From an uncultured Lachnospiraceae bacterium (GTDB lineage Bacteria; Bacillota; Clostridia; Lachnospirales; Lachnospiraceae): a DNA stretch of 64,000 nucleotides. Position 1 is the stretch's first letter; every line of letters begins with the position of its first letter. Of this stretch, positions 31,314 through 40,017 are shown piece by piece. The translations under genes and the position numbers were made by a program. The notes beneath the pieces are model-generated. The model saw nothing but the letters and a program-made list of their open reading frames with translations. It had not been told where the DNA came from and made no database searches. The stretch spans positions 1-64,000 of the forward strand of contig URSA01000006.1 of assembly GCA_900550475.1 (NCBI GenBank). Reading direction: 5' to 3'.

Positions 31314-31709
31314 ATGGAACAGTTCAAACTGCGGATCATCACTCCTGACAGGATATTCTATGAGAATGATGCAGAAATGGTAGAATTTAATACGACGGAG
31401 GGAGAGATCGGAGTTCTCCCCGGTCATATTCCCATGACCGTGATTCTAAAGCCCGGAATACTGATCATCACGGAGACGGACGGAACCAGAACGGCAGCGC
31501 TGCATGCGGGTTTTGCGGAGATTCTGCCGGAGTCGGTCACGATTCTCGCGGAGATCGTGGAATGGCCGGAAGAGATTGATCTTGCCAGGGCAGAGGCGGC
31601 ACGCGAGCGTGCAGAGGAACGGATCAAGAGCCATACGCCGGAGACTGATATGGCGCGTGCGGAGACCGCACTTCTGAGAGCGATTGCAAGAATTACCGTA
31701 CTGAGATAA
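31314..31709 (+). CDS. atpC: ATP synthase F1 subunit epsilon
   Basis: This 131-residue protein has the N-terminal beta sandwich (FKLRIITPDRIFYENDAEMVEF, shown as the start region) and conserved TTEGEIGVLPGHIPM. Two C-terminal helices (LARAEAARERAEERIK) act as a brake on rotation. It ends the operon. A strong terminator follows within ten bases. Confidence 0.95.
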   Translation: MEQFKLRIITPDRIFYENDAEMVEFNTTEGEIGVLPGHIPMTVILKPGILIITETDGTRTAALHAGFAEILPESVTILAEIVEWPEEIDLARAEAARERAEERIKSHTPETDMARAETALLRAIARITVLR

Positions 31710-31715
31710 GAGGAG

Positions 31716-31745
31716 GCCCCGAACCGGACGGTTTGGGGCATTTTT
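31716..31745 (+). terminator. Terminator of the ATP synthase operon
   Basis: GCCCCGAACC and GGTTTGGGGC form a stem with a four-base loop, then ATTTTTC. Confidence 0.9.
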
Positions 31746-31790
31746 CATTTGGGATGCATATGTTAAAGAAAAAGGCTGGATGGAAGAAGT

Positions 31791-32183
31791 ATGGACGATC
31801 AACACAGGATTCTGCCCTTTTATATGACATACCCGGAACCTTATTTCATGCGTGAGGAGACCAGTGTTCTCCGCGATCTGGAGTATTTGCAGCAGCTTTA
31901 TCCTGCACAGGCGAAGGCACTCCAGAAAAGAATCTCACAGATATTGGATCGGATGGACTACGAGGGAAGCCTCCTTTATGACGAATATCCGGACAAATGG
32001 CAGCTTTACCGGTTGGGAGATTCAATTGTGGCAATCCTAAAAAGAGAGGAAGAAGAGGCGGAGGAGGGGGAGAAAACCCCATCCGAAAAGTGGGAATGGA
32101 TAAAGGATATGGTTCTTCTTCTGCTGTATTATGAGATTTACAGGCGCAGACATGGGAAGAGACGGGGATATCTTAAGTTTTGA
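31791..32183 (+). CDS. Uncharacterised protein of 130 residues
   Basis: No family was recognised. The N-terminal half is acidic and Tyr/Leu-rich (FYMTYPEPYFMREE, then LRDLEYLQQLYPAQAKAL). A low-complexity acidic stretch (KREEEEAEEGE) follows, then a single hydrophobic helix-like segment (MVLLLLYYEIYRRR) and a basic tail. GGAAGAAG lies before ATG 31791. It is followed 25 bp later by the methyltransferase gene and probably co-transcribed. Codon use matches the neighbours. Confidence 0.7.
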   Translation: MDDQHRILPFYMTYPEPYFMREETSVLRDLEYLQQLYPAQAKALQKRISQILDRMDYEGSLLYDEYPDKWQLYRLGDSIVAILKREEEEAEEGEKTPSEKWEWIKDMVLLLLYYEIYRRRHGKRRGYLKF

Positions 32184-32207
32184 TACAGGTGTGATACAAA
32201 GGAGCTT

Positions 32208-33377
32208 TTGGGTGATATGACGGAATTGAAAAGAATGCTGGATGAGACGATCAATGATGGGCTTGAGCAGATCATACTGAGCAATCCCATCAATCGGGAG
32301 AGCGGGAGCAAGGTGAAAATCCGTCCCGTACTGATAAAGGAAGAATTGCTGTTTCAGGAAACGCTGTATCGCGGAACAAAAGTGTTTCATGCCAACTGTA
32401 CCGCGGATGAAATAAAAGAACGAGTGGTATTTTATTTATCCGGGAACTTCCGTCAGGCAGAGGTTGCCTCTGTGACAGAGCAGACGACAGTGCTGGTGAG
32501 CAAACGGGGAAAGATTACCGTCAAAAGAAAACAGGTTGCGGGAGAAAAGGAAAAACGCGAACTGCAACACAACAGACAGAAGAAGTATATTCTGGAGGAA
32601 GGACGGCCGGTCGATTTCCTGATCGGACTGGGCGTCCAGACAGAGGATGGCAAAATAGTTAAATCAAGATATGACAAATTCAAACAGATTAACCGCTATC
32701 TGGAGTTCGTTGAGGATGTGCTGCAAAAGCTGCCCAATGACAAGACAGTCAGAATCATCGATTTCGGCTGCGGAAAGTCCTACCTCACCTTTGCCATGTA
32801 TTATTATCTGCATGAGTTAAAGGGTTATGATGTGAGTGTGACCGGACTGGATCTGAAGGAGGATGTGATCGAACTCTGCAACCGGCTTGCGCGGGAGTAC
32901 GGTTATGACGGTCTGCACTTTGAGCGAGGGGACATCAGCACTTACGAGGGAGCGGATGCGGTGGATATGGTGGTAAGCCTCCACGCCTGCGATACGGCAA
33001 CAGATTATGCGTTGGAGAAGGCGGTCAGGTGGGGAGCGAAGGTCATCATGGCAGTGCCGTGCTGTCAGCATGAAGTGAACCGGCAGATATGGTGCACAGA
33101 ATTGAAACAGATATTAAAATACGGTTTAATAAAAGAGAGGCTATCTGCGCTGGTTACGGATGCCGTGCGGGCAAATCTTTTGGAGTCCATGGGATACGAT
33201 ACGCAGATTCTGGAATTTATCGATATGGAGCATACGCCGAAAAATCTGCTGATCCGCGCCGTGAAAAGCGATGGGATGAGAAAGAGAGACGGGAACGTGA
33301 CAGATCTCACGGAGTTTTTGCATATTAATCCGACACTTCAGAGGCTCTTGCAGGAAGAAAACGGAGGATGTCAATGA
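32208..33377 (+). CDS. Class I SAM-dependent methyltransferase
   Basis: This 389-residue protein has an N-terminal region of about 170 residues and a Rossmann methyltransferase domain. The SAM motif is VRIIDFGCGKSYLTFA. Later come LDLKEDVIELCNRLA and DMVVSLHACDTATDYAL, and PCCQHEVN. The LHACDTATD pattern occurs in a COG0500-type family. The substrate is unknown; RNA is one possibility. Start codons TTG 32208 and ATG 32217 are both possible after AAAGGAG. The last bases overlap the next gene. Confidence 0.8.
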   Translation: MGDMTELKRMLDETINDGLEQIILSNPINRESGSKVKIRPVLIKEELLFQETLYRGTKVFHANCTADEIKERVVFYLSGNFRQAEVASVTEQTTVLVSKRGKITVKRKQVAGEKEKRELQHNRQKKYILEEGRPVDFLIGLGVQTEDGKIVKSRYDKFKQINRYLEFVEDVLQKLPNDKTVRIIDFGCGKSYLTFAMYYYLHELKGYDVSVTGLDLKEDVIELCNRLAREYGYDGLHFERGDISTYEGADAVDMVVSLHACDTATDYALEKAVRWGAKVIMAVPCCQHEVNRQIWCTELKQILKYGLIKERLSALVTDAVRANLLESMGYDTQILEFIDMEHTPKNLLIRAVKSDGMRKRDGNVTDLTEFLHINPTLQRLLQEENGGCQ

Positions 33378-35917
33378 AAAAGGCAGTGATCAAGGGTGCG
33401 GTGTTTGCACTGACTTTTTTTGCCGTACTGCTGACGGCAGGCAAAATCATGAACCACGGGAACAACGACATGACGGCGGAAATGGCGCCGGCAGGTTTTC
33501 CGGTGGTCTATATGCAGTCAGACGGTACGAGATACAATGAGCTGCACGGCTATGCCCGGTCCATGGACACGGCGTACATGCGCGATACCATCACGGCGTT
33601 GGACGCGGGGAGAGGGTTTGAATTTGCCATTGAGACCTACGGGGAAAGCCTTACAAAGATTGCCTATGAGGTCAGGAGTGTAAACGGCGAGAGACTGATC
33701 GAGAACGGCGAAATCACGGATTATGTACAGCAGGGGAGCGAGGTTGTGGGAGCGGTTGCCTTAAAGGATCTGCTGGACCGGAATACAGAGTATGAATTGA
33801 TTCTGCTTTTGTCTACCGGGAAAAACAGTAACATACGTTATTATACAAGAATCATTTGGGCAGAGGATTATTACACAGGCGAAAAACTTGCCTTTGTAAG
33901 AGATTTTCACGAAAAGACCTTTGACAAGGAGGCTGTGAAGGAACTTGCACGATATATGGAGACAGATTCCACGGGAGATAATTCCACCCTGCAGCGGGTG
34001 GATATCCATTGCAGCCTGAATCAGGTTTCATGGGGAAACCTCGCCGTGTCACAGATCGGAGACGCGGTTTTTAACGTGTCGGAGCTGGCGGCGCAGACCG
34101 CAACCATAAACGGCCATTATGTGGTGTCTGCCGGAACTGAAAATGACATGCGTTATTTTTACGTTGAGGAATATTACCGCATCCGTTACACCACGGACAG
34201 GGTGTACCTGCTGGATTTTGTACGAACCATGAACAGCATTCTGAATGAGCGGGATGAGATTTATGTGAATGACAAGATTATGATCGGTGTGGAAACCGAG
34301 GATATGCAGTTTGTGGAGAGCGAGGACGGAAATGTCTTTGCCTTCGAGGTGCAGAACCGGCTCTACAGCTACAATGTCACCACAAACAAGCTGGCGGTGG
34401 TGTACGGCTTCTATGATGCGGAGCATGCGGATGCCCGCACCCTCTACAACCAGCACGACATCCGCATTCTGGCAATTGATGAGGGCGGAAATGTTGACTT
34501 TGCAGTGTTCGGGTACATGAACCGGGGAACGCATGAGGGGGAAGTGGGCATACAGGTGTACCATTTTGACAGTGCGATGAACACGGTGGAAGAGGTGGTG
34601 TATATTCCCTACGACAAGACCTACCAGATTCTCAAGAAGGAAGTGGAACAGCTTCTTTACCTGAACCGGGAGGGATTTCTGTATCTTTCTTTGGATAATA
34701 CCGTGTATGAGATCAACCTGATTGACCGGATCTGCAGTGTAATCATTGAGGCGGTGCAGGACGAGAGTATTCAGGTGTCGGCAAGCATGCGGATGGCAGT
34801 ATGGCAGAGAGGCGGGGATCTATACAGCTCCGGGCAGCTCACGTTGACGGATCTGGGTGATCGCGCGCCGGTTTCCATTGCGGCGGGCAGCGACGAATAT
34901 ATTCTGCCGATGGGCTTTATGGGAGAAGATCTGGTGTATGGTCTGGCAAAGCAGGCGGATGTGGAGACTGACCGGGCGGGCAGGGTTACCTTCCCAATGT
35001 ATACGGTGCGGATCTGTGACAGCAAGGGAAATACGCTGAAAACGTATGAGCAGGAGGGCATTTATGTAAGCGGCTGCACCATACAGAACAACCAGATTGT
35101 GCTGACGAGGCTTATCAGGCGAGAACAGGGCGGCTATGCCGTGACAACGCCGGATTACATTATGAACAGTACGGAGACAACTGCGGGAAAAAACACGATC
35201 AGTGCGGTAACGACGGAGAACTACGGAAAATTCATTCAGATAGCGGTGAAGAAAAGCATTGATGCCAAGACCTTACAGATCCTGACACCGAAAGAGGTGC
35301 TTTACGAGGGCGGCCGAAGGCTGGATCTGATGCAGGATTCTTCCCTGCCCAGATATTATGTCTACGGAGAGAACGGGGTGGAGGGAATTTACCACAGCCC
35401 TGCAAAGGCGGTTCTTCTGGCGGAGGCAGCCTCGGGGGTTGTCACGGATGATGAGGGTGCCTATGTCTGGATCAGGGGAAACCGCTCCGTGAAGAATCAG
35501 ATCATGGCGATCGGAGGAACCTCCGCAGGCGAAAGTAAATCTTCACTTGCCGTGTGTCTCGATACGCTTTTGCAGTATGCGGGTGTCGTGCGCAATGCGG
35601 AGTATCTGCTTTCGGCGGGAGAAACGGTGATGGAATTTCTGACGGAAAGTCTGGATGGCGCGCAGATCCTTGATCTGGAAGGATGTTCGCTGGACTCGGT
35701 TTTGTATTTTGTGAACCGTGACATCCCCGTGCTGGCATCCTTAAAGGACGGCAGCGCGGTGCTTGTGATCGGTTTCAATCAATACAATGTGGTGCTCATG
35801 GATCCCGGAAAGACGACGGATAAAGACTGTGTCTACAAAATGGGAATCCATGACGCAACCAAATGGTTTGAAGAAAACGGCAATGTGTTTATCACTTATC
35901 TGCCGGTCAGTGAATAG
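33374..35917 (+). CDS. Large membrane-anchored protein of unknown function with C39-like end
   Basis: The protein of about 847 residues has one N-terminal signal anchor (KKAVIKGAVFALTFFAVLLTAG) and a large extracytoplasmic part. The middle part has many short beta-rich, hydrophobic/Asp-Gly repeats that could form a propeller. The last 150 residues resemble a papain-like C39 peptidase: SSLAVCLDTLLQYAGV with Cys at the expected place, then DIPVLASLKDGSAVLVIGFNQ. The histidine normally in the second motif is not seen. GGAGG six bases upstream fits ATG 33374. It overlaps the methyltransferase gene. Confidence 0.7.
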   Translation: MKKAVIKGAVFALTFFAVLLTAGKIMNHGNNDMTAEMAPAGFPVVYMQSDGTRYNELHGYARSMDTAYMRDTITALDAGRGFEFAIETYGESLTKIAYEVRSVNGERLIENGEITDYVQQGSEVVGAVALKDLLDRNTEYELILLLSTGKNSNIRYYTRIIWAEDYYTGEKLAFVRDFHEKTFDKEAVKELARYMETDSTGDNSTLQRVDIHCSLNQVSWGNLAVSQIGDAVFNVSELAAQTATINGHYVVSAGTENDMRYFYVEEYYRIRYTTDRVYLLDFVRTMNSILNERDEIYVNDKIMIGVETEDMQFVESEDGNVFAFEVQNRLYSYNVTTNKLAVVYGFYDAEHADARTLYNQHDIRILAIDEGGNVDFAVFGYMNRGTHEGEVGIQVYHFDSAMNTVEEVVYIPYDKTYQILKKEVEQLLYLNREGFLYLSLDNTVYEINLIDRICSVIIEAVQDESIQVSASMRMAVWQRGGDLYSSGQLTLTDLGDRAPVSIAAGSDEYILPMGFMGEDLVYGLAKQADVETDRAGRVTFPMYTVRICDSKGNTLKTYEQEGIYVSGCTIQNNQIVLTRLIRREQGGYAVTTPDYIMNSTETTAGKNTISAVTTENYGKFIQIAVKKSIDAKTLQILTPKEVLYEGGRRLDLMQDSSLPRYYVYGENGVEGIYHSPAKAVLLAEAASGVVTDDEGAYVWIRGNRSVKNQIMAIGGTSAGESKSSLAVCLDTLLQYAGVVRNAEYLLSAGETVMEFLTESLDGAQILDLEGCSLDSVLYFVNRDIPVLASLKDGSAVLVIGFNQYNVVLMDPGKTTDKDCVYKMGIHDATKWFEENGNVFITYLPVSE

Positions 35918-35923
35918 AGCGGG

Positions 35924-36418
35924 TCAGCGGGACGTGCCAAAGATGCGCGCAGCATGTTTTTTCAAGGCAAAGAGAAGCACCATGCCCAGAATACCGCAGG
36001 AAATCACTTCCCCGGCACCCACTGTCAGGACAAGGTACCACCACATATCGGTGACACCGTAGCCGAAGATCAGCACAAAGGGAACGATGATTGCGTTAGC
36101 AAGAATGGTTGGAAGAGGGATGAGCCATATGTTTTTATGCAGCAGGTATGCGCCGAGTGCGCCGATCAGGGATGCGAGGCTCCCCAGAAGAATGTCTAGA
36201 AGACAGCCTCCGGTAAGGAGGTTTGCCAGCACACAGCCCAGATAGACGCCGGGAATGGCGGCGGGGGTAAAGTAGGGGAGGATAGCGAGCATTTCCGACA
36301 GGCGTACCTGAATGACGCCGGAAGCAAGCCCGAAGGCGTTGGCGAGAAATGTCAGCACAACATAGAGGGCAGCGATCATCGCTGCCTGTGTCAGGAACAG
36401 AACTTTTTTGTTTTTCAT
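35924..36418 (-). CDS. queT: QueT family queuosine-precursor transporter
   Basis: The protein of about 164 residues has five to six membrane helices and matches the QueT/DUF988 family of ECF-type substrate-binding components (MAALYVVLTFLANAFGLASG-type start, then QVRLSEMLAILPYF). It would import preQ1 or related 7-deazapurines for tRNA queuosine, using an ECF energy module encoded elsewhere. AAAGGAG precedes ATG 36418, and it overlaps the tail of a preQ1-type riboswitch. It converges with the large protein gene at 35917, six bases away. Confidence 0.88.
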   Translation of the reverse strand: MKNKKVLFLTQAAMIAALYVVLTFLANAFGLASGVIQVRLSEMLAILPYFTPAAIPGVYLGCVLANLLTGGCLLDILLGSLASLIGALGAYLLHKNIWLIPLPTILANAIIVPFVLIFGYGVTDMWWYLVLTVGAGEVISCGILGMVLLFALKKHAARIFGTSR

Positions 36419-36426
36419 TTTTGATT

Positions 36427-36470
36427 CTCCTTTAGTTTTGTTTAATGTGTGGAAGGTTTCGAACACACGA
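36427..36470 (-). promoter_or_regulatory. PreQ1-I type riboswitch
   Basis: On the minus strand GTGTG and CACAC form a hairpin with a 12-base loop, followed by the A-rich tail TTAAACAAAACTAAAGGAG. Tail and stem layout closely follow the class I preQ1 aptamer, in which the tail pairs with the loop. The tail runs into the ribosome site of a queT-family gene, so ligand binding would block translation. The match was made by eye. Confidence 0.75.
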
Positions 36471-36477
36471 CTTATTC

Positions 36478-36505
36478 AGTATATCAGCATAAACGCAGAA
36501 GTCAA
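36478..36505 (-). promoter_or_regulatory. Promoter of queT
   Basis: On the minus strand TTGACT (36500-36505) and TATACT (36478-36483) are 16 bp apart. The predicted start falls just before the riboswitch. Confidence 0.75.
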
Positions 36506-36599
36506 TCCGAAGAATTGTCGAAAACAGATGGATTGACATGAAAAAATGTAGTAAAAAAGATGAAGTCGCCGGAAAAGAGGACAATGGACGGAGGAAAAA

Positions 36600-37061
36600 A
36601 TGAGGGAAATAGGTTGTATGCTGCTGCTCGCAATATGTATTTTTGCGGCGGGCTGCGGAAATGTGTTTTCGGAGATGGAATATAATTCCGACGAAAAGAT
36701 CGCCGGACAGGCGGATCGGTTCGCAAAACAGGATTCCATGTTCAATCCCGTAGACGGCGGGTATGAGCTTACCATGGGTGAGTTTAACGGACGGGAGACA
36801 TTATGGGCGCTGGATGCCGAGGAGAGCTGTGACATTCAGATCAGCTTCACGCTCAGCCTGACCGCCGGCAAGGTCAAACTGGTACATATTGATGCGGAGG
36901 GAAATGTGACCACACTGCTGGAATGTACGCCCGAAACAACAATAGAGGAGGCGGTGGACATGACCATAGGGCTGTCCTCCGGTGAGAACCGGCTGAAGAT
37001 CGTAGGCTTCGGCTGTGAGAATGTCCATATGGTCATGCTGTCCGACGATATTTCCTGGTAG
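36600..37061 (+). CDS. Uncharacterised lipoprotein
   Basis: This 153-residue protein has a lipoprotein signal peptide (CMLLLAICIFAAGCG with the lipobox Cys at about residue 19). The rest is a beta-rich domain (DIQISFTLSLTAGKVKLVHI, then VTTLLECTPE and GENRLKIVGFG). Alternating hydrophobic strands suggest a small beta-sandwich. No catalytic residues stand out. GGAGG lies before the ATG. It is alone between the queT and bioY genes on the opposite strand. Confidence 0.8.
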   Translation: MREIGCMLLLAICIFAAGCGNVFSEMEYNSDEKIAGQADRFAKQDSMFNPVDGGYELTMGEFNGRETLWALDAEESCDIQISFTLSLTAGKVKLVHIDAEGNVTTLLECTPETTIEEAVDMTIGLSSGENRLKIVGFGCENVHMVMLSDDISW

Positions 37062-37086
37062 AGAGTATGGGCTATGCAAGCCCGGG

Positions 37087-37647
37087 CTATACGAGCCCTG
37101 CTTTTCGCAATGCCTTTCTAAGTGGAATCCCAACAAGGAGCGCCAGTGCCATTTTTACCAGATCTGCGGGGATGTAGGGGATAACACCCGCCCACAGGGC
37201 TTTGATGAAGGTGAGGTGCATCTGTATGGCAAGCCATGCTGTACCGAATGCGTAGCATACGGCGGTGCCGAGGAGCATACCGAGCAGAGACAGATACCAT
37301 TTGTTTCCGAAACGCTCAATGAAGAAGCCTGCGATCAGCGCCAGAAACAGATAGCCGAGCAGATACCCGCCGGTGGGCCCCAGCAGTTTACCGACCCCGC
37401 CTGTGAAACCCGCGAAAACCGGCAAACCGACCAGACCGAGGCAGAGATAGATGACGCAGCTGAGAAAGCCTTTTGTCATGCCTAGGGCAAACAGCGAAAG
37501 ATAGATGGCAAAAATGCCGAGGGTTATGGGGACGGGGCTTATGGGGATGGGAATGCTGAAGGGACTGATAACACAGATCACCGCCGTCATAAGACCGATC
37601 AGGGCAATTGTTTTGATGCTCCATTTGGAAGAAGTAGTCTGACTCAT
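37087..37647 (-). CDS. bioY: Biotin transporter substrate-binding component BioY
   Basis: This 186-residue, six-helix membrane protein matches BioY of ECF-type transporters. It has PIPISPVPITLGIFAIYL and, in the middle, the signature GLVGLPVFAGFTGGVGKLLGPTGGY (partly quoted). It binds biotin and works alone or with an EcfAAT module encoded elsewhere. A GGAAAGG lies before the ATG. Its upstream region carries a BirA-type operator overlapping a strong promoter. Confidence 0.95.
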   Translation of the reverse strand: MSQTTSSKWSIKTIALIGLMTAVICVISPFSIPIPISPVPITLGIFAIYLSLFALGMTKGFLSCVIYLCLGLVGLPVFAGFTGGVGKLLGPTGGYLLGYLFLALIAGFFIERFGNKWYLSLLGMLLGTAVCYAFGTAWLAIQMHLTFIKALWAGVIPYIPADLVKMALALLVGIPLRKALRKAGLV

Positions 37648-37714
37648 GGGGATTCCTTTCCGTTCCGGGAAGAAAATGGGGTGTAATATTGATTGTAAAC
37701 CCGGAACAAGACAC

Positions 37715-37743
37715 AGTATACATTTTCACATACGGATTGTCAA
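37715..37743 (-). promoter_or_regulatory. Promoter of bioY
   Basis: On the minus strand TTGACA (37738-37743) and TATACT (37715-37720) are 17 bp apart, close to consensus. Confidence 0.85.
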
Positions 37744-37767
37744 CCTTAAAAATAAATAGTTTACAAT
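37736..37767 (-). promoter_or_regulatory. BirA-type biotin operator
   Basis: ATTGTCAAC and GTTTACAAT are inverted half-sites 14 bp apart, similar to the Firmicutes BirA operator (TTGTTAAC and GTTAACAA). The first half covers the -35 box, so repression by biotinyl-BirA is expected. A further copy of the half-site, ATTGTAAAC, lies near 37692-37700. Confidence 0.75.
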
Positions 37768-37773
37768 TTGAGC

Positions 37774-37819
37774 AAAAAGAATCGCTCCGGGTCAGTGACC
37801 CAAAACGATTCTTTTTTTT
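37774..37819 (-). terminator. Terminator of the prs gene
   Basis: AAAAAGAATCG and CGATTCTTTTTT enclose GGGTCA and TGACCC. The hairpin is followed by TTTTT on the minus strand. Confidence 0.88.
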
Positions 37820-37832
37820 CTTTATGGAAAGC

Positions 37833-39020
37833 TTATGAAAGCTCGCCTGTTTTGTAACGTGCCACGATGTTCTGGATCCGCTCATTGGGATTCAAAAGAT
37901 CGCTGATGGAGGAATCGTGGTTCAGGGTGTCGATGATGTAGGCGATATATTTGCTCATATCACAGTTGATGTACCAGTCGCGGGAGAGTAGCTCGGGCGT
38001 CTGGTATACAAGGTTAGTGGTCAATACCTTGGTGATGATGCCGTTCTCATACGCCTTGTCAAACTTGTCCAGCCCGCTGGTAAACAGACCGAAGGTGGCA
38101 AATACGAAAATGTTCTTCGCCTTGCGCTCCTTCAGTGCGGCAGCTACTTCCAGCACGCTCTCGCCGGAGGAAATCATGTCGTCGATGATGATCATGTCCT
38201 TTCCTTCTACGCTGGTGCCCAGAAATTCGTGTGCCACAATGGGGTTGCGTCCGTTTACAATCTTGGTGTAGTCGCGGCGCTTGTAGAACATACCCATATC
38301 CAGCCCCAGAACATTGGCAATATAGATGGCGCGGGACATACCGCCTTCATCCGGGCTGATGACCATCATGTGGTCGGCGTCGATCTGCAGATCCTTCACG
38401 TTGCGAAGCAGACCCTTGATAAACTGATATGCGGGCTGCACCGTCTCAAAGCCGTGCAGGGGAATGGCGTTCTGCACACGGGGATCGTGAGCGTCAAAGG
38501 TGATAATATTGTCCACACCCATGCGAACCAGCTCCTGCAGGGCAAGCGCACAGTCCAGAGACTCTCTGGCGGTTCTCTTGTGCTGTCTGCTCTCGTAGAG
38601 GAACGGCATGATTACGGTAATGCGTCTTGCCTTACCGCCGACTGCCGCAATGATGCGCTTCAGATCCTGATAATGATCGTCGGGGGACATATGGTTTTCA
38701 TGTCCGCAGAGAGAATAGGTCAGGCTGTAATTGGCAACATCCACCAAAAGGTAAAGATCGGAACCGCGCACGGATTCCAGAATTACACCCTTCGCTTCGC
38801 CGGAACCGAAACGGGGCACCTTTGCGCCCAGCAGATAGGAGGGACGCTGATAGCCGGAAAAGGCAAGGCTGTCCTTGTGCTCATTTTCGCGCTCGGTTCT
38901 CCATTTTACCAGATACTGGTCAATTTTTTCGCTGAGCTGCTGACAGCTCTTCAGTGCGATAATGCCCAGACTGCCGACGGGGATGGTTTCCAGATTACGC
39001 TTTTCTTCTCGATTGCCCAT
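37833..39020 (-). CDS. prs: Ribose-phosphate pyrophosphokinase, long variant
   Basis: The protein converts ribose 5-phosphate and ATP to PRPP, feeding nucleotide, His and Trp synthesis. It has 395 residues against about 315 for the common enzyme. The extra segment is an N-terminal extension of some 80 residues. The core has the flexible loop FLYESRQHKRTARES, DAHDPRVQNAIPLHGF, and the PRPP loop MIIIDDMISSGES. These differ from the usual YxRQDRK and VDDMIDTAGT. GTGAGGA precedes the ATG. The DnaI-like gene is upstream in the same direction. Confidence 0.9.
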   Translation of the reverse strand: MGNREEKRNLETIPVGSLGIIALKSCQQLSEKIDQYLVKWRTERENEHKDSLAFSGYQRPSYLLGAKVPRFGSGEAKGVILESVRGSDLYLLVDVANYSLTYSLCGHENHMSPDDHYQDLKRIIAAVGGKARRITVIMPFLYESRQHKRTARESLDCALALQELVRMGVDNIITFDAHDPRVQNAIPLHGFETVQPAYQFIKGLLRNVKDLQIDADHMMVISPDEGGMSRAIYIANVLGLDMGMFYKRRDYTKIVNGRNPIVAHEFLGTSVEGKDMIIIDDMISSGESVLEVAAALKERKAKNIFVFATFGLFTSGLDKFDKAYENGIITKVLTTNLVYQTPELLSRDWYINCDMSKYIAYIIDTLNHDSSISDLLNPNERIQNIVARYKTGELS

Positions 39021-39046
39021 GAAATAAAGTCCTCACTTTCTGTGTG

Positions 39047-40006
39047 TCAGATATTTTTGTATAACCTGATATCCGGGCCTGTCAGTTTGCGGAAGATATA
39101 GTCGCCTGCAAGCCGGGAAAGAATACGCTCCGAATAGCGGTTCTTCAGATCCTCAATGCCCAGATTGGTATTGATGACCGTTGCTTTTCTGCGAAGATGG
39201 CGCTCGTTGATGAAGGAAAAGAACTGGGAGTTGGTAAAACTGTTCGTAACCTCCGTGCCCAGATCATCCACAATCACCAAATCACAATTGTACAAGTCTT
39301 CGCAGGTCTTGTAAAGCATTTCTTTGTCATTTGACTGGAAAGAATACTGTGCGAGCAGATTGAAAAGACCGATCGCAGAGAAATAAATGACGGAACAGCC
39401 CTGTTCCAACAGCTCCTTTGCAATGCAGCCGGACAAAAAGGATTTTCCGGTGCCGACCGTGCCGTAAAAGATCAGGTTCCGATAGTCTGTCTTAAAATTT
39501 TCGACGAAAGAACGGCTGGTTTCCACAGCCTTTTTAAAGTTGACCAGGTCCTCACCCTCGTAGAAACGGTAGGAGAGGGTGGAAAAGTTTTCTTTTGCGA
39601 GATGCTCCTGTAAATTGCTCTGCGCATACAGGAGCCGGATCATGCGCTGACGGAAGCAGTGGCAGCGCCCACCGTCCGCATAGCCGGTATCCCGGCAGTC
39701 CGGACAGTCGTAGACCGGTTCCAGGTAATCGGCGGGAAATCCCGCGTCCGTAAGCAGCTTTGCTTTCTTTTCGGAGAGCGCCGAGAGCGCCTCGCGGTAG
39801 CGTGCGGAAAGATCCTCGGAGGGCTCCTCCAACATCATGCGCCCGTAACGGACGGAGAGGGAGGCAACCGCACCGGCAGCGTCCTCGTAGCCGGGAACGG
39901 TGCGGTAGACTTCATCCCTGCGGCGCTCCGACAGATGCCGGTTGCGGGTCCGGATGGCGTCATATTCTCGCTGTATGGAATCGTATTGTGTATTACTGAG
40001 GTTCAA
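39047..40006 (-). CDS. DnaC/DnaI-like helicase loader ATPase
   Basis: This 319-residue protein loads the DnaB helicase on DNA. An N-terminal part of about 150 residues carries a zinc-like cluster (YDCPDCRDTGYADGG, CHC), and the AAA+ domain has GTVGTGKSFLSG, the Walker B DLVIVDDLGTE and the sensor region NTNLGIEDLK. The start is TTG 40006 with AAGGAGAG six bases upstream. It follows the dnaD-like gene by 11 bases, so the pair forms a primosome operon. Confidence 0.9.
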   Translation of the reverse strand: MNLSNTQYDSIQREYDAIRTRNRHLSERRRDEVYRTVPGYEDAAGAVASLSVRYGRMMLEEPSEDLSARYREALSALSEKKAKLLTDAGFPADYLEPVYDCPDCRDTGYADGGRCHCFRQRMIRLLYAQSNLQEHLAKENFSTLSYRFYEGEDLVNFKKAVETSRSFVENFKTDYRNLIFYGTVGTGKSFLSGCIAKELLEQGCSVIYFSAIGLFNLLAQYSFQSNDKEMLYKTCEDLYNCDLVIVDDLGTEVTNSFTNSQFFSFINERHLRRKATVINTNLGIEDLKNRYSERILSRLAGDYIFRKLTGPDIRLYKNI

Positions 40007-40017
40007 GGGTCTCTCCT

